A stretch of 64,000 nucleotides of DNA, taken from the NCBI GenBank assembly GCA_009792885.1, contig WMCF01000016.1, positions 11,782,492-11,846,491 of the forward strand, in the 5' to 3' direction. The DNA comes from Eremophila alpestris peregrina. Taxonomy: Eukaryota > Chordata > Aves > Passeriformes > Alaudidae. Made by a program: the position numbers and the translations under genes. The notes under the pieces are model-generated. The model had not been told where the DNA came from. It made no database searches and was given only the letters and a program-made list of their open reading frames with translations. Positions 11,592 through 22,400 of the stretch are shown here, one piece after another (positions within the stretch are counted from its first letter, which is position 1; each line of letters begins with the position of its first letter).

Positions 11592-13437
11592 CTGGGGACA
11601 CTGCACACACAGACTTAGAGCAAGTGGAACTCTTGTGTTAAAAAAAGAAAAGAAACATCTGGAGGTTCTGGTATTGTAAGAGGGCATACAAATACTTTCT
11701 GACCCTCAAGCTTTTGTTTAAGTATGTATTTTATTATTATGACCATCTTCACAATATGTAAGCAATACAGCTAGTATTTTAGCCCTTGGTGATAGTATTA
11801 AAATGTGAACACCTTTCTTGTGATTAATTGAATATCACAAAACATATTTCCATGGGAAATGAAAAAGCCTGTGCTTTCTGAGAGAAACATTGCAGGTAAT
11901 AAACTTGATTCTGCACTTCTGATTTCTTTAAAAATAATTAAAAATCATTACTTAAGCATTCTTTCTGGATCTCCTCTAGCAAAGAACTGTTTCCCCCTTG
12001 CATTCAGATACAGCCATCATCTGTTCTGTATATGGATCCCTCCATAAAATACAGTGGGAATAACTGCAGCACATAAAGGTCTCACTCCATCCTACCATCA
12101 CTATTACAACTGGGCACCTGTGTCACTCATTTCCCTGCTTATTGGGTGCTGAACCAGTGTAAGGCTGTCTTTCTAAACTGCTTTTCCCTTTAAAAATTCT
12201 ATTTTTCAATTGTTTTTCTATTTATATTAATGTGAATTATGATTAAGCAATCAGGAACATGTAATAATTTTAACAGAGTTTTTTCTTGATTATTTGCTTT
12301 GGTTTGTTTACTTTTATTGTTTCAGTTTTGGGTTTGGTTTGGTTTTTTTTTCCTGTCTCAGTCTTAAGCAAGTTCCTAAGACCACCTTCAGTTTGCTCTC
12401 ATAGGACAGCACTAAAGAATTTTCTTTTTACAGTGTATTACTTCCTGATATAATTATGAAATTCTTATTATCCCAAAATCAAAAGTACTTTTACAAGGAA
12501 ACTGGACTTTTAATTCCCTCTTTTGTTGGCACCACTGACCAGGTCAGGTTATTAAACATAACTGACGTGTGTGAGAGAAGCGTGGAGAAAGTCCCAGAGT
12601 ATCCCATGATCAGGTATTTATAGTCAGCTATTAATGGACATGGGCTCTGCACACACTGTTTGCAATCCTGAAAATGTCACTTTCAGCTTAATAATCTCTT
12701 CTTCAAAGGCTGAGATTTTCCCTCTTTCAGAAGGTGAGGAAATTTATTTTCTCAATTCATAGGAAAATTAGTAGGATTTTTAGGAAATAAACGTAGTCTA
12801 GACTTAAAATATTTATGTACTCACTGAGCCATAGCAAAATCAATTACTAACAATCTCTTGCTGTATATGTTGCTAATGTATTTCTCTTTTTTGTACATAT
12901 GCAATTACAGAGCAAGGCCTTGCAATCACACATTAGGTGAATCAGGTAACAAATTAAATAATGCAGATTAGCTGTGAATTACTGCTGCCAAACTTTAGGA
13001 TGTTTCTACAATTTTTTCAAGCTTTGTAGTTGCCATGTTGTCAACTTCCTTAAATTTCCTGTGCTCATTCATTTTGCCAGGTTATTTCTTAGCATTCAGT
13101 TTTATTTATTAATTTTATTTTACCTTTCCCTGTAGTTTTGTTTTGCTTTTTCAGACCAGCTCTCTTGAAAGACAGAAGTGGAAGTTTTGATAAGGTAAAA
13201 CAGATGAGAGGTTTGAGCCTAACAGAACATCTGAGATCTTGAATATGCCAAGACCAGCATGACTGCTTAAGCATATAAAAGTGTAGTATTTATTTTAAAC
13301 TATGTTTCACTTCTCTTCATACTGACACAGTGACTGCTATTTCTATTACTCCTGATCTAACCTGAAGATTTAATGTCTGCTTCTAATTAAAAAGCAGTGT
13401 TTCCCTACAGAAGTGATCCATGTTGTGCTGATTTGCC
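11592..13437. other. DNAH12-ASB14 interval
   Basis: Contains the DNAH12 3' UTR and the ASB14 5' region. It is AT-rich and no coding exon was recognised. A strong splice acceptor (ttccctacag) ends at 13,410, 27 nt before the ASB14 start codon. ASB14 therefore probably has at least one noncoding 5' exon in this interval, which I could not place. Confidence 0.5.
11898..11903 (+). terminator. Candidate DNAH12 polyadenylation signal
   Basis: This is the first AATAAA hexamer after the DNAH12 stop codon, about 307 nt downstream. No transcript evidence is available, so use is inferred. Confidence 0.35.
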
Positions 13438-13565
13438 ATGAATAATTCTGTGTATATGGTTGATGGTGATTCTGATGAGGAAATCCCTACCCAGAGAGCT
13501 ATTCAGGAGAGCTTACAAGATAGGCATAAATTGGAAACAAGTGGCAGTGCAACAGAGATTGAAAG
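13438..13565 (+). CDS. ASB14: ASB14 coding exon 1 (start codon, UIM)
   Basis: Encodes MNNSVYMVDGDSDEEIPTQR, then AIQESLQDRHK and SATEIE. The acidic run plus A-I-x-x-S matches a ubiquitin-interacting motif, as known for ASB2 and relatives. The 5' UTR part of this exon probably starts at 13,411 after a splice acceptor. Confidence 0.82.
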
Positions 13566-16500
13566 GTAATAAGTTATTATTTCTGTTTTGGGTGTTTTCT
13601 TGGCATTGTTGAAAGCATTTAGTAGACCTTATTTTCCTTTGTAACTCAGAATGTTGTATTGTCTCATGGATACTGGAGAGCACTCGTAGCTTTCTTGTTC
13701 TGAGTTCTCCCTGAAAAAGTGTACTGTTTCCTGGAAAATATGGAATGTATGGAATTTTCAGGTGATGTTTTGCCTCAATATGTCAATGAGTACAAGGCTT
13801 TGTGAAGAAAATAAATATCTGATGCAAAACTAGATTGGAATGGGAGCTTCCCCTCATTTTAGCATTTAACTGTTGACCTTTGTGTGAAAAATTCAGTATT
13901 TACAGTGTCAGGGAAAGACCAACAAAAAACGTTTCAATGTGTTAAACCCTCCCAAAACCAATGTAACTTAGAGAAATCTAACATATTGTCTAAATTAGAG
14001 TATTTAAAGTAAGGTATAATTATATCCTTACTTTCTCATGAATTTTTACTTCTCATTTTATTCTTGTTCTGTTTGTGCAGTTTCCAGTGTACTACAAGTA
14101 AAGAACATGAGCAGATCATTGCAGCAATTCGGGCAGTTAAGTACAAATACACCACCCTGAGCCCACACCCCTGGGAATGGCTGAGCAGTGCCTACATTTC
14201 TGGGTTTGATCACCTGATTTAAGTGCAGCTTTTCTTTATATAGACTTGGGAAAAGTAAGGAAACCAAAAACAAGACATCCAAAAGCTAACTTATTAGATA
14301 GGATCATGGAAGTGGGATGGGTTCAAGTGTCCCCCCTTTCAGAAATTCCAGTGCTTCATCTCCTAAAATTAGGGGGAAACTCCAGGCCTTTCTTTTAAAA
14401 TGAGCAAGATACACTGGTGGGATAAATGGCACTCAGTGTCTTGGTTGCCTGAATTTTGTGTTATGATGAGTAATGGGATATGTGTCTGTGTTAAAATATC
14501 ACAGGCCAAGAGGAGGCCTTGAAGAAGTTGGTGAGGCACAGTTCTGCTTTTGAAGAAGCAGATCAGCAAGGCTGGCTTCCTGTGCATGAAGCTGCAGCAC
14601 AGCTGAATAAGAACATCCTTGAAATAACTTTAAAAGGTATAAAGTCCCTTGTAGTTTTCCACCAAAAAGTTTTACCAAGTAAAGTTTGATGAAGCATCCA
14701 ACTTCAAATGTGTTCTGCTTTTCTCTGTTTCAGCCTCCCGTGACATTACCTGGGAACAGTCCACTCTGAAAGGGGAAACACCTCTCTTGGTGGCAGTAAG
14801 AAAGTGTCTTGTGGAAAATGTCCTCTTTCTCCTGCTCAATGGCTGCAACCCCAATGTTAAAGATGAAGAGGGAGATTCTCCTTTATTTATAGGTGAATAC
14901 TGGTTTTAGGGGTGGAGAGGTGAGGGATATAGTTATACATTTTATTCATTTTCAATGTGACATATTTGACTTCAATGCCCAAAATAGCTTGCTATAAGGA
15001 GAAAAAAAAAAGTGTTAATCACAGCATTGAATGTGTCTGTCCCTGCACAGCCTGGATGATCAAAGAGAGAAAGAGGGAAGGGTTGCCTCATCATTCCATC
15101 CACTGGAGCTAATGCAAATTTTTCTTTTAAGATTCTCGCTGACTTAAGAATTCAGGCTTATTAAGCTAAGAAACTATATGAAAGAGTCATTATAAGCTTT
15201 GTTTTACATTATGGTAACTGCTCATGGAGATTTTTTAAATAGAGCTCTGGTTGCATCTCCTGAGTACCAAGGCCCTGGGTGTGGTCTCCATCTAGTGGCA
15301 AGGAAAGCTGTGTTCTGTTCCATTACCAAATGCAACACAGAGAAAAATATCTACGGAGAGAAAAAGAGATTATCGTGAAATTATTCATTTGCATACTTAG
15401 TGCTGTCCTGGAAGCAAAAAACAGACTTGTTGATGAGTTAAACCTTTCAGACTAGGGTGGCATTTCTCAGTGCATAAATAGCACTGCCAGGAACAGCTTT
15501 CCTGGGCAGCCATAGTGCCCAGCCCAGCAGTGAATAACAACCCTGCCCGATGCTTTGCCCCTTGTCCTGCAGCAGTGAAACTGGATTCCTATGACATCGC
15601 CTCCCTGCTGCTGCGGTCTGGTGCCAGAGCGAATCTGCGCTGTGTGCACGAGAGAACTGCTCTGCATGAGGCAGCCAGGCTGGGCAGGAGGGAGCTGGTG
15701 CAGCTCCTCCTGGATGCTGGGGCAGATCCTGACCCCCGCAGTGGGTATGGCCTCACCCCTCTGGCACTGGCTGCACAGATGGGACACACAGAGATTATGG
15801 AGCTCCTACTGCAAAGAGGTGAGACTTTAGTTATTACATAGGGCCTTAGACAGGAAGAGAAGGCTGCAGATATGCCTTCAAAACCAGCAGCAGGAGTAGC
15901 TCACCTTACTAGAGAAAATGAAATGCCATTGCACTGAGGGTTGTTGTGATGTACTGAAGGCCTGATAAATACAAATTTGTGTAATATTAAAATAATATAT
16001 TAATAATATATTTATATTTTAGTGAGTATTTATAATTGTTTTTTAAATGCTCTATTATTTTCTCATGTAGACAGGTCACCCTAGGGCACACTTGACAAGA
16101 TATTTATTGTGGAGAGTTTTACACGATGGTTCAGCAGCACTGGAACTGGATTGCATGAACTATTTGGGTACTGGGTGTTCTTATATTTACAGTTACACCT
16201 GCATGGTCTTTGTAAAGAAAAAGAATTGAAATGCATTATTTGTAAGCCAAAAGCAATTGTTTGCTGAATAAGAACCAAACCTTTTGCTGGCGCAGTTCTA
16301 GGAACAATTCTTACTGTGTTCAAAGCAATTGGACCTTCTTGTTCCCAAGATTATTATAAACACTTCTAAAATCAAGGATCCAACATGAAGATTTATGCCC
16401 ACAGTGGTTCTATTTGGTGGAGAGTAGAATTCAAAATACCAAATCATTGGGGGGTTGGAGATATTAATTACAGCTGCATATTTACAGTGACTACTGTGAA

Positions 16501-19405
16501 AATCCTTGCTGCTTCTCCCCAGGTGCAGATGTTCTTTCACAGGCAATGGACTGTGCTTCTATATTGTTTGAAGCAGCAGGAGGAGGAAATCCAGATTCTG
16601 TGAGTCTTTTACTAGAATATGGGGCTGATGCCAATGTACCAAAGCACTCGGGTCATTTGCCAATCCACAGAGCTGCATATAGAGGACACTTTCTGTGAGT
16701 TAATATACTTAAAAATCAAATAATAGTGACACCAGAAATATTAATTTTACTAATTTTACCTTATTCAAAGCAGGTAGAAAATCTGTAGTTTTGTACAAGG
16801 AATTATTTTTGAATTTGTAAATATGTCTGTTCTGTGTCTGAATGTAAGAGATGAGTTAGGCTAAAATCTTCATGATTTTAAGATGTACATCTTAATCCCT
16901 ATGGTATTTCCCCATTTGTCTCAAGTAGTAACACTGTCCAGACTGATGCTGAGTTCTTGGGACATTGTCACTCCCTTTGGGTCACTGTCTAATCTCCACC
17001 CATCACAGAATTGGAATGGTGACTGTACTAAACAGACAAATAGACTTAGAGGTTAAGGGTTAACCCTGTTTTAAAGAGAATAAGACTACTGGAAGATATT
17101 TATGCTGAAATCACAACTAACAAATGAGAAACAAGCACCTGAGGATTCTTAATTTCTGTAATAACATTTTCTGTATATTAATTGTTATATTTAAACTTAG
17201 TTGTATATATAATATTATAGATTATATGTATTCATGTTATAATACATATTCTATTAATTCCCTAATCCCTATAGGTTTAGCAATAACACTGTGTATTCAA
17301 CATTCAGGAAAAATTTCTGTTGAGAAGGAATCATTAATTCCTATAGCAAGGAATGGGTTGTTCATGAATAATAGTGTAATATAATAATATTGTATTGTAG
17401 TAGATGTAAAGTCAGTATCCCATTGCTGGCTAACAATTTCATTGTTAGCAATTCAAGTCAATGCATGCCATGGTACTGATTTGGTATATTATATATGATA
17501 TAATATATATATATATTAAGATTATTCTGACAGTCGTGATGAAGCCAACACAGAGAAATTCAAAGATGAGTTATGTGAAACAAAATGTTAAAAATTCTGA
17601 GATGCTTCTGTTTTTAATTTTTCAGAGCTCTAAAGTATTTAGTTCCAGTGACTGACCTTGCTGCCATTAAAGAAAGTGGGATAAGTCCAGTTCACTCAGC
17701 AGCAGCAGGAGCACATCCTCAGTGCCTCGAGTTTCTCCTGCAGTCGGGTTTTGATGCCAACTTCATGCTGGCTCAGAGAGTTCGCAAAGGCTACGACGAC
17801 CACCGGAAATCAGCGCTTTACTTCGCTGTCTCCAACGGGGACATCTGCTCCACACAGCTGCTGCTCAACGCCGGCGCCCTGACCAACCAAGACCCCATCA
17901 ACTGCCTCCAAATAGCGCTGAGGATGGGCAACTACGAGTTAATGAACCTGCTGCTGCGCCACGGGGCCAACGTCAACTACTTCTGCCGTGTGAACACCAC
18001 GCACTTCCCCTCGGCGCTGCAGTACGCGCTCAAAGACGAGGTCATGCTCAGGATGCTGCTCAACTACGGCTACGACGTGCAGCGCTGCTTCGACTGCCCG
18101 CGGGGCAGCGGCGCTCACAGCCAGTACGTGACCGACGGCTGGACCTCCACCGTCATCAAAGACACCATGGTACGTGTGCCACACGCCCCCGGGGCTCTCC
18201 TGCTGCCGCTGGCCCCCTAAAACTCAGTGGAAACGGGCTTAATGCACTGCCACAAAAAGAAGTTTTGAAGAGTTCATACATTACGAGAGGACTAGGCACG
18301 GCTTTAGAATTAAATATATGTTTGCTATGAAGCCTAGTTCATGACGGTAAATGATTGTAAACAGTAATTTTGAATTGTGCAAATACAGCTGATGATGTGC
18401 TAATGCTCGGTATGGAACTGGCTCTCCAGGGCAGACTTGTCCGTGCTGTGAAAGCAGATTTGCAGGCTGGCTCTGCATTGTCCTTTACCAGAACACCAGG
18501 ACTGGAAGTCTCTTGAAAGGACTCCTAGAGCTGGTGGGATAAGCATTGAGCAGAAATTAGCAAACCTAAAGAGCTTCCTGGAGACAGTCATCAGTGTCAT
18601 TGTTTTGCAGTTTGTAAAGTCCATTTGAACCTAATAAACCCTTCTTTAACCTTAAGATAAGGGGATGATGATGCATGCACTGAGTTGGTGGATCCCCCTG
18701 TTAAACACCTGGGACAGAAGTCTAAATTCCACTTAGAGTGGTAGCACTTCTTTTTAAGCACCAAGCCCCAAATATACAGCTGCTGAAGTTTATTTTTGGA
18801 TCTAGTACAAAATAACCAACTCTCAGATTTTTCGATTCTACTAGTGAGGCTTAGGCAAGCTGTGGCAACCTCTAAAACCCTGCTAAAGTTAATTGTTGTT
18901 GTCCTCAGAGACATAAGTAATTTACTGCAGTGTTTAACATTGCCTTTCTAAACGTTTTGTTTCTGTCAGTTCTGTGAAGTGATAACCTTGTCCTGGCTGA
19001 AGCACGTGTCTGGGAAAGTCGTGCGAGTCATGTTAGATTACGTGGATCACGTGAAGATCTGCGGGAAGCTCGAAGCAGTTCTCAAAGAACAGGAACTGTG
19101 GCCAGACATCCATTTCATTTTAAGTAAGTGTCTGTTTGTGTTTTTAATGAAAACAAGCTGGTTTGGCATGGGGGCCTTTTTAGTTGGCAGCATTTTCATT
19201 TTGCCTGTCCTTTGCAGCAAACCCTCGCTCTCTGAAGCACCTGTGCCGCCTGCGGATCCGGGCGTGCATGGGCCGGCTGCGCCTGCGCTGCCCTGTCTTC
19301 ATGAGCTTCCTTCCACTGCCCAACTGCCTGAAAAACTACATCCTGTACAAGGAGTACGATCTCTATGGGCAGGAAAACTTCACGGGCATCTACAACCTCA
19401 ACTGA
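13438..19405 (+). CDS. ASB14: ASB14, ankyrin repeat and SOCS box protein 14 (complete, 9 coding exons)
   Basis: ASB proteins are substrate receptors of Elongin B/C-Cullin-5-Rbx2 ubiquitin ligases: ankyrin repeats bind the target and the SOCS box binds Elongin C and Cullin 5. The nine exons chain to 592 residues plus a stop, close to the roughly 587 aa of the mammalian protein. Residues near 12-26 form a ubiquitin-interacting motif (an acidic run, then AIQESLQD). Exons 3-7 carry ankyrin repeats (for example RTALHEAARLGRRELVQLLL). Exon 9 holds the SOCS box with BC box SLKHLCRLRIRACMG and a LPLP Cul5 box. Position between DNAH12 and APPL1 supports the name. The start is the first ATG of the first exon, in good context (gccATGa). 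The exon-2 donor is odd (see findings). Transcription converges on APPL1. Confidence 0.93.
14081..14136 (+). CDS. ASB14: ASB14 coding exon 2 (unusual donor)
   Basis: Encodes FQCTTSKEHEQIIAAIRA, matching the helical segment before the first ankyrin repeat in mammalian ASB14. Homology needs the exon to end at base 14,136, but the next two bases are TT. The only GT (14,136-14,137) is one base earlier and would break the frame with the standard exon-3 acceptor. Confidence 0.65.
14505..14636 (+). CDS. ASB14: ASB14 coding exon 3
   Basis: Encodes QEEALKKLVRHSSAFEEADQ, GWLPVHEAAAQLNKNILEIT and LK: the start of the ankyrin array. Acceptor atcacag, donor gtataa. Confidence 0.88.
14734..14892 (+). CDS. 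ASB14: ASB14 coding exon 4
   Basis: Encodes SRDITWEQSTLKGETPLLVA, ENVLFLLLNGCNPNVKDEEG and DSPLFI. This is ankyrin sequence (GETPLLVAV, then NVLFLLLNGCNPN). Confidence 0.9.
15573..15818 (+). CDS. ASB14: ASB14 coding exon 5
   Basis: Encodes VKLDSYDIASLLLRSGARAN, RTALHEAARLGRRELVQLLL, DAGADPDPRSGYGLTPLALA and TEIMELLLQR: two to three consecutive ankyrin repeats. It is GC-richer than its flanks. Confidence 0.92.
16523..16694 (+). CDS. ASB14: ASB14 coding exon 6
   Basis: Encodes ADVLSQAMDCASILFEAAGG, PDSVSLLLEYGADANVPKHS and GHLPIHRAAYRGHF: ankyrin repeats. Acceptor tccccag, donor gtgagt. Confidence 0.92.
17626..18169 (+). CDS. ASB14: ASB14 coding exon 7 (large ankyrin exon)
   Basis: Encodes ALKYLVPVTDLAAIKESGIS through DGWTSTVIKDTM. 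It includes several ankyrin repeats (GISPVHSAAAGAHPQCLEFL and YELMNLLLRHGANVN). It is strongly GC-richer in its second half. The donor gtacgt follows an ATG codon. Confidence 0.94.
18970..19123 (+). CDS. ASB14: ASB14 coding exon 8
   Basis: Encodes FCEVITLSWLKHVSGKVVRV, MLDYVDHVKICGKLEAVLKE and WPDIHFIL, the segment between the last ankyrin repeat and the SOCS box. Confidence 0.92.
19218..19405 (+). CDS. ASB14: ASB14 terminal coding exon 9 (SOCS box)
   Basis: Encodes the SOCS box: SLKHLCRLRIRACMGRLRLR binds Elongin C in the family, and FLPLPNCLKNYILY is the Cullin-5-contacting part. Ends GIYNLN then TGA. Confidence 0.95.
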
Positions 19406-22400
19406 GCATAAGTATTAGTCCTGTATTTGAAGGGAAGTTCATGTGGATAAGACTATTATGCTTGTTTCTTTTGGGATTTTCTCTCCTCTGTATATTAAGG
19501 AATGCCAGCACTCTCCCCTCACCCCCTGAAGAGAATGGTGAGATCCCCAAAATGTAAGTATTGGTGATCCCTTCAAAGGATCTCCTGGACTATGACCTAT
19601 CTGGAAGTTATGGTAACAGTATTTTAAATGCCTAGTGTGACAAGTTAAGGAAGTGTAAAATGCAGGGCTGCAAGCCTTGTGTTATGGCTAAGTTAATGCC
19701 TGGCATATCAGATACCACCTCCCCCATTCCAGGGTTATCTCAGGGTTTAGTTAAAGGTCAGGGAGTTGACTAAAACCAGGAAGGGATGTAGTTTTCTCTT
19801 GTACTTCTTCCCTTCTCTTGACAAGAAGTAGTTTTCATTTGTGAAGTCCTACAGAGCAGCTTAAGGAATTCTTTTCATCACCCCCATTCTTGGCAGTGAA
19901 ATGGGATTAAGCTTGAGAAACCTCTGCTTATCACAGCATACCAGTATTTCAACAATGTGGCACTGCTGAACGCTGTTAGTTCTGCAGCTCCTTCTCATCC
20001 ACCATGAACTTGAACTGAGTTTTCCTTACACAATGCTTGTCCAAAGCCATGCTTGCCATTTTTGGAGTTTCTCTCTATAGAGGTGGAGCTTAAACTTTTG
20101 GGGCCCTGTCATTTTAGGAAGTCTTACACGTTTTAGAAAGACCTACAGCGTGCCTGTTCCTTCTAAAAATACTGCAAATGTCAGCTCCTATTTTAGAAAA
20201 AAAGAAGTTCATCAACACATTTGGCATTAGTAGTATTTATTCCTTCATAATCAAGTAAGCATAGATTTTTTTTTCTAGTTATACATGCATCTTTATCACA
20301 GAAGTTACAGAGTTCAAAAGTCTGCTTTTCCCCAGAAAAATCTACAAACCTTATAAAATACAAATTTAACCATAATGTGGTTATGGCCTATGGTTTTTTA
20401 CATGGTGTTTAACTCAGCCTTGTGAAGATATGTCCAGTGCCCATGGTAGTGGTTGTGCTGGCAGAGCCACTGCCCTACCACGGGCCCTCCCCAGCCAGCT
20501 GCCACAGCTCCTGCTCACCTGCAGCCTCTGATTGTTGCAGAAATAAGTTAACAGCACTCCCAAGTGTAACAACTTTCTCTAAGGTTATCTGGCTGATGCT
20601 GTAAAAATTAGGAGAACTGACCTACACTTGACAATGGAGGGCTACACCTGCATGCCAGAACTGTTTAATGGAACACATCCTGTCACCAATAATGGCATTT
20701 CCTTAAAAAGTCAGTGTGATGAAGAATGCAGGAGGCTTTTGCATCAGTACAAGTCCCACCCACAAAATTACTATAGTTAAGCTTTTATTAAAATATCAAA
20801 TGCTGACTGGAGCCCTGGCACAACAGGGTTACTGTCCATGTTTCCAAGATTAAGACACAACAATCAGAGTTGACATAAAAATGCCATTGGTTGTTCTTAA
20901 TACAGCTATTCAGGGAAAATGTGCAAGTCAGTCTCAAACACTGCAAAAATCACTTACACTTCACCAGAACAGGACCAATCCAGAACACCATCATAAGAAT
21001 TTGACCACTCCACTCTATTATAAAAATGACCAGAAAGATTGTACAAAATCCTCAGCTTGCAATATAAACTTCATTAGGAATACAAGTGCATTCACAATGA
21101 TATACTGACTTACTCTTGTCATGACAACTTAGATACCACTGTGGCAGGGAAAAAAATGTCAACTTAGTGCTTAATTAATAAGCCTTAGGAACTAATTAAC
21201 TTGCAAGAATTTTTGTAATATAGAGCAAGAGAGAGAATATAAAGTATCAGCTTTTGCTGTTACAGTAGACATTATCTCTACTAAATTCACTAAGCAGTGG
21301 CAATTTTCTTTCTAAAGGTGAACTATTTCCTAAATAATAGGAGACTATATTGTAGCATAGTTTTTACCACTGGCTTGTCCCAAATGCTCTGCAACTAATT
21401 AATCAGAACTTACCTTAAGCATAAACAGAATTTACTTTAAACAGTCACATTTATTTCTTTATATCCATGTACATCAATTACAGCTTCATAAATAGCTTCA
21501 GCTGTTCCACAATTTTCACCTCTGGGTTCACATCCATACACACAGGAAATCTGACAGCCCTCTAGAAGGGGAATGTTTCTTAACTCTGAGATATTACTTT
21601 ACTGTTAAACAGTAAACTCAAACTCAAACAGATTAAAGAATTAAGACTATGACATGCAACTGACTTTTCCCTACCTGATCATATCCAGTTAGATATGTTT
21701 AAGTAGTGCATGACTTTGACCTTGTCCTATGGTTCTTGGCCAAATCAGTGTGGCCACAGAGGAGTGCCAGTATTACCTGTAATGCAGTAACATGCATACC
21801 CAGAAGCACACTGATATATTTGTGTATTTATGCCATTACATACATAAAGGATGTATGTAGCTTGAAACAGCTGACAGCAAGACTGGCTGGGTCTGCAGTG
21901 TGTAAATGTACACAGTGTAACAAGCTTCCTATCCTCTTACTTAAGGGATAAAAGTTTGGCAGCAATTATGAGGCTGCAATTAGCAACATAACAAATTAGC
22001 CCTGAACAACACTGCCAATTCAGTACCTACATGAAGTCACTTCAAAGTGATGGACTTTGATTTTCAGGAGTGACTGAAGTAATAGTATATGCACATGAAG
22101 CAAACTACAGGGTCAGCTGAAAGTGTTTGAAAGATCAGTTTGTGAATAAAAGGCAATAGGAAATAATAAACAGGAGAGTTTATTTCACCTCCTGTAATTA
22201 GGAAAGGAAACCATCTAGTTGAGTTACAATAATAAAACACTCTGGTGGTGAAATCCTACCACAGCAGTTCCCAGCAGCCCATGAGGTGTTCCCACTAGAA
22301 GTTGCATACTCTCAAGGAAAATACCAAGCATCATTCTGATTTTTTTTCAACAAAGCTGTTTTCTAATGAAGTAGTTCTCAACCTTATAGAAAAAAAGGTA

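Noticed and set aside
15281..15300. CTCF-like CCATCTAGTGGC in an ASB14 intron
   Set aside because: It departs from the core consensus (GGA in place of GGC on the reverse strand) and is a single copy.
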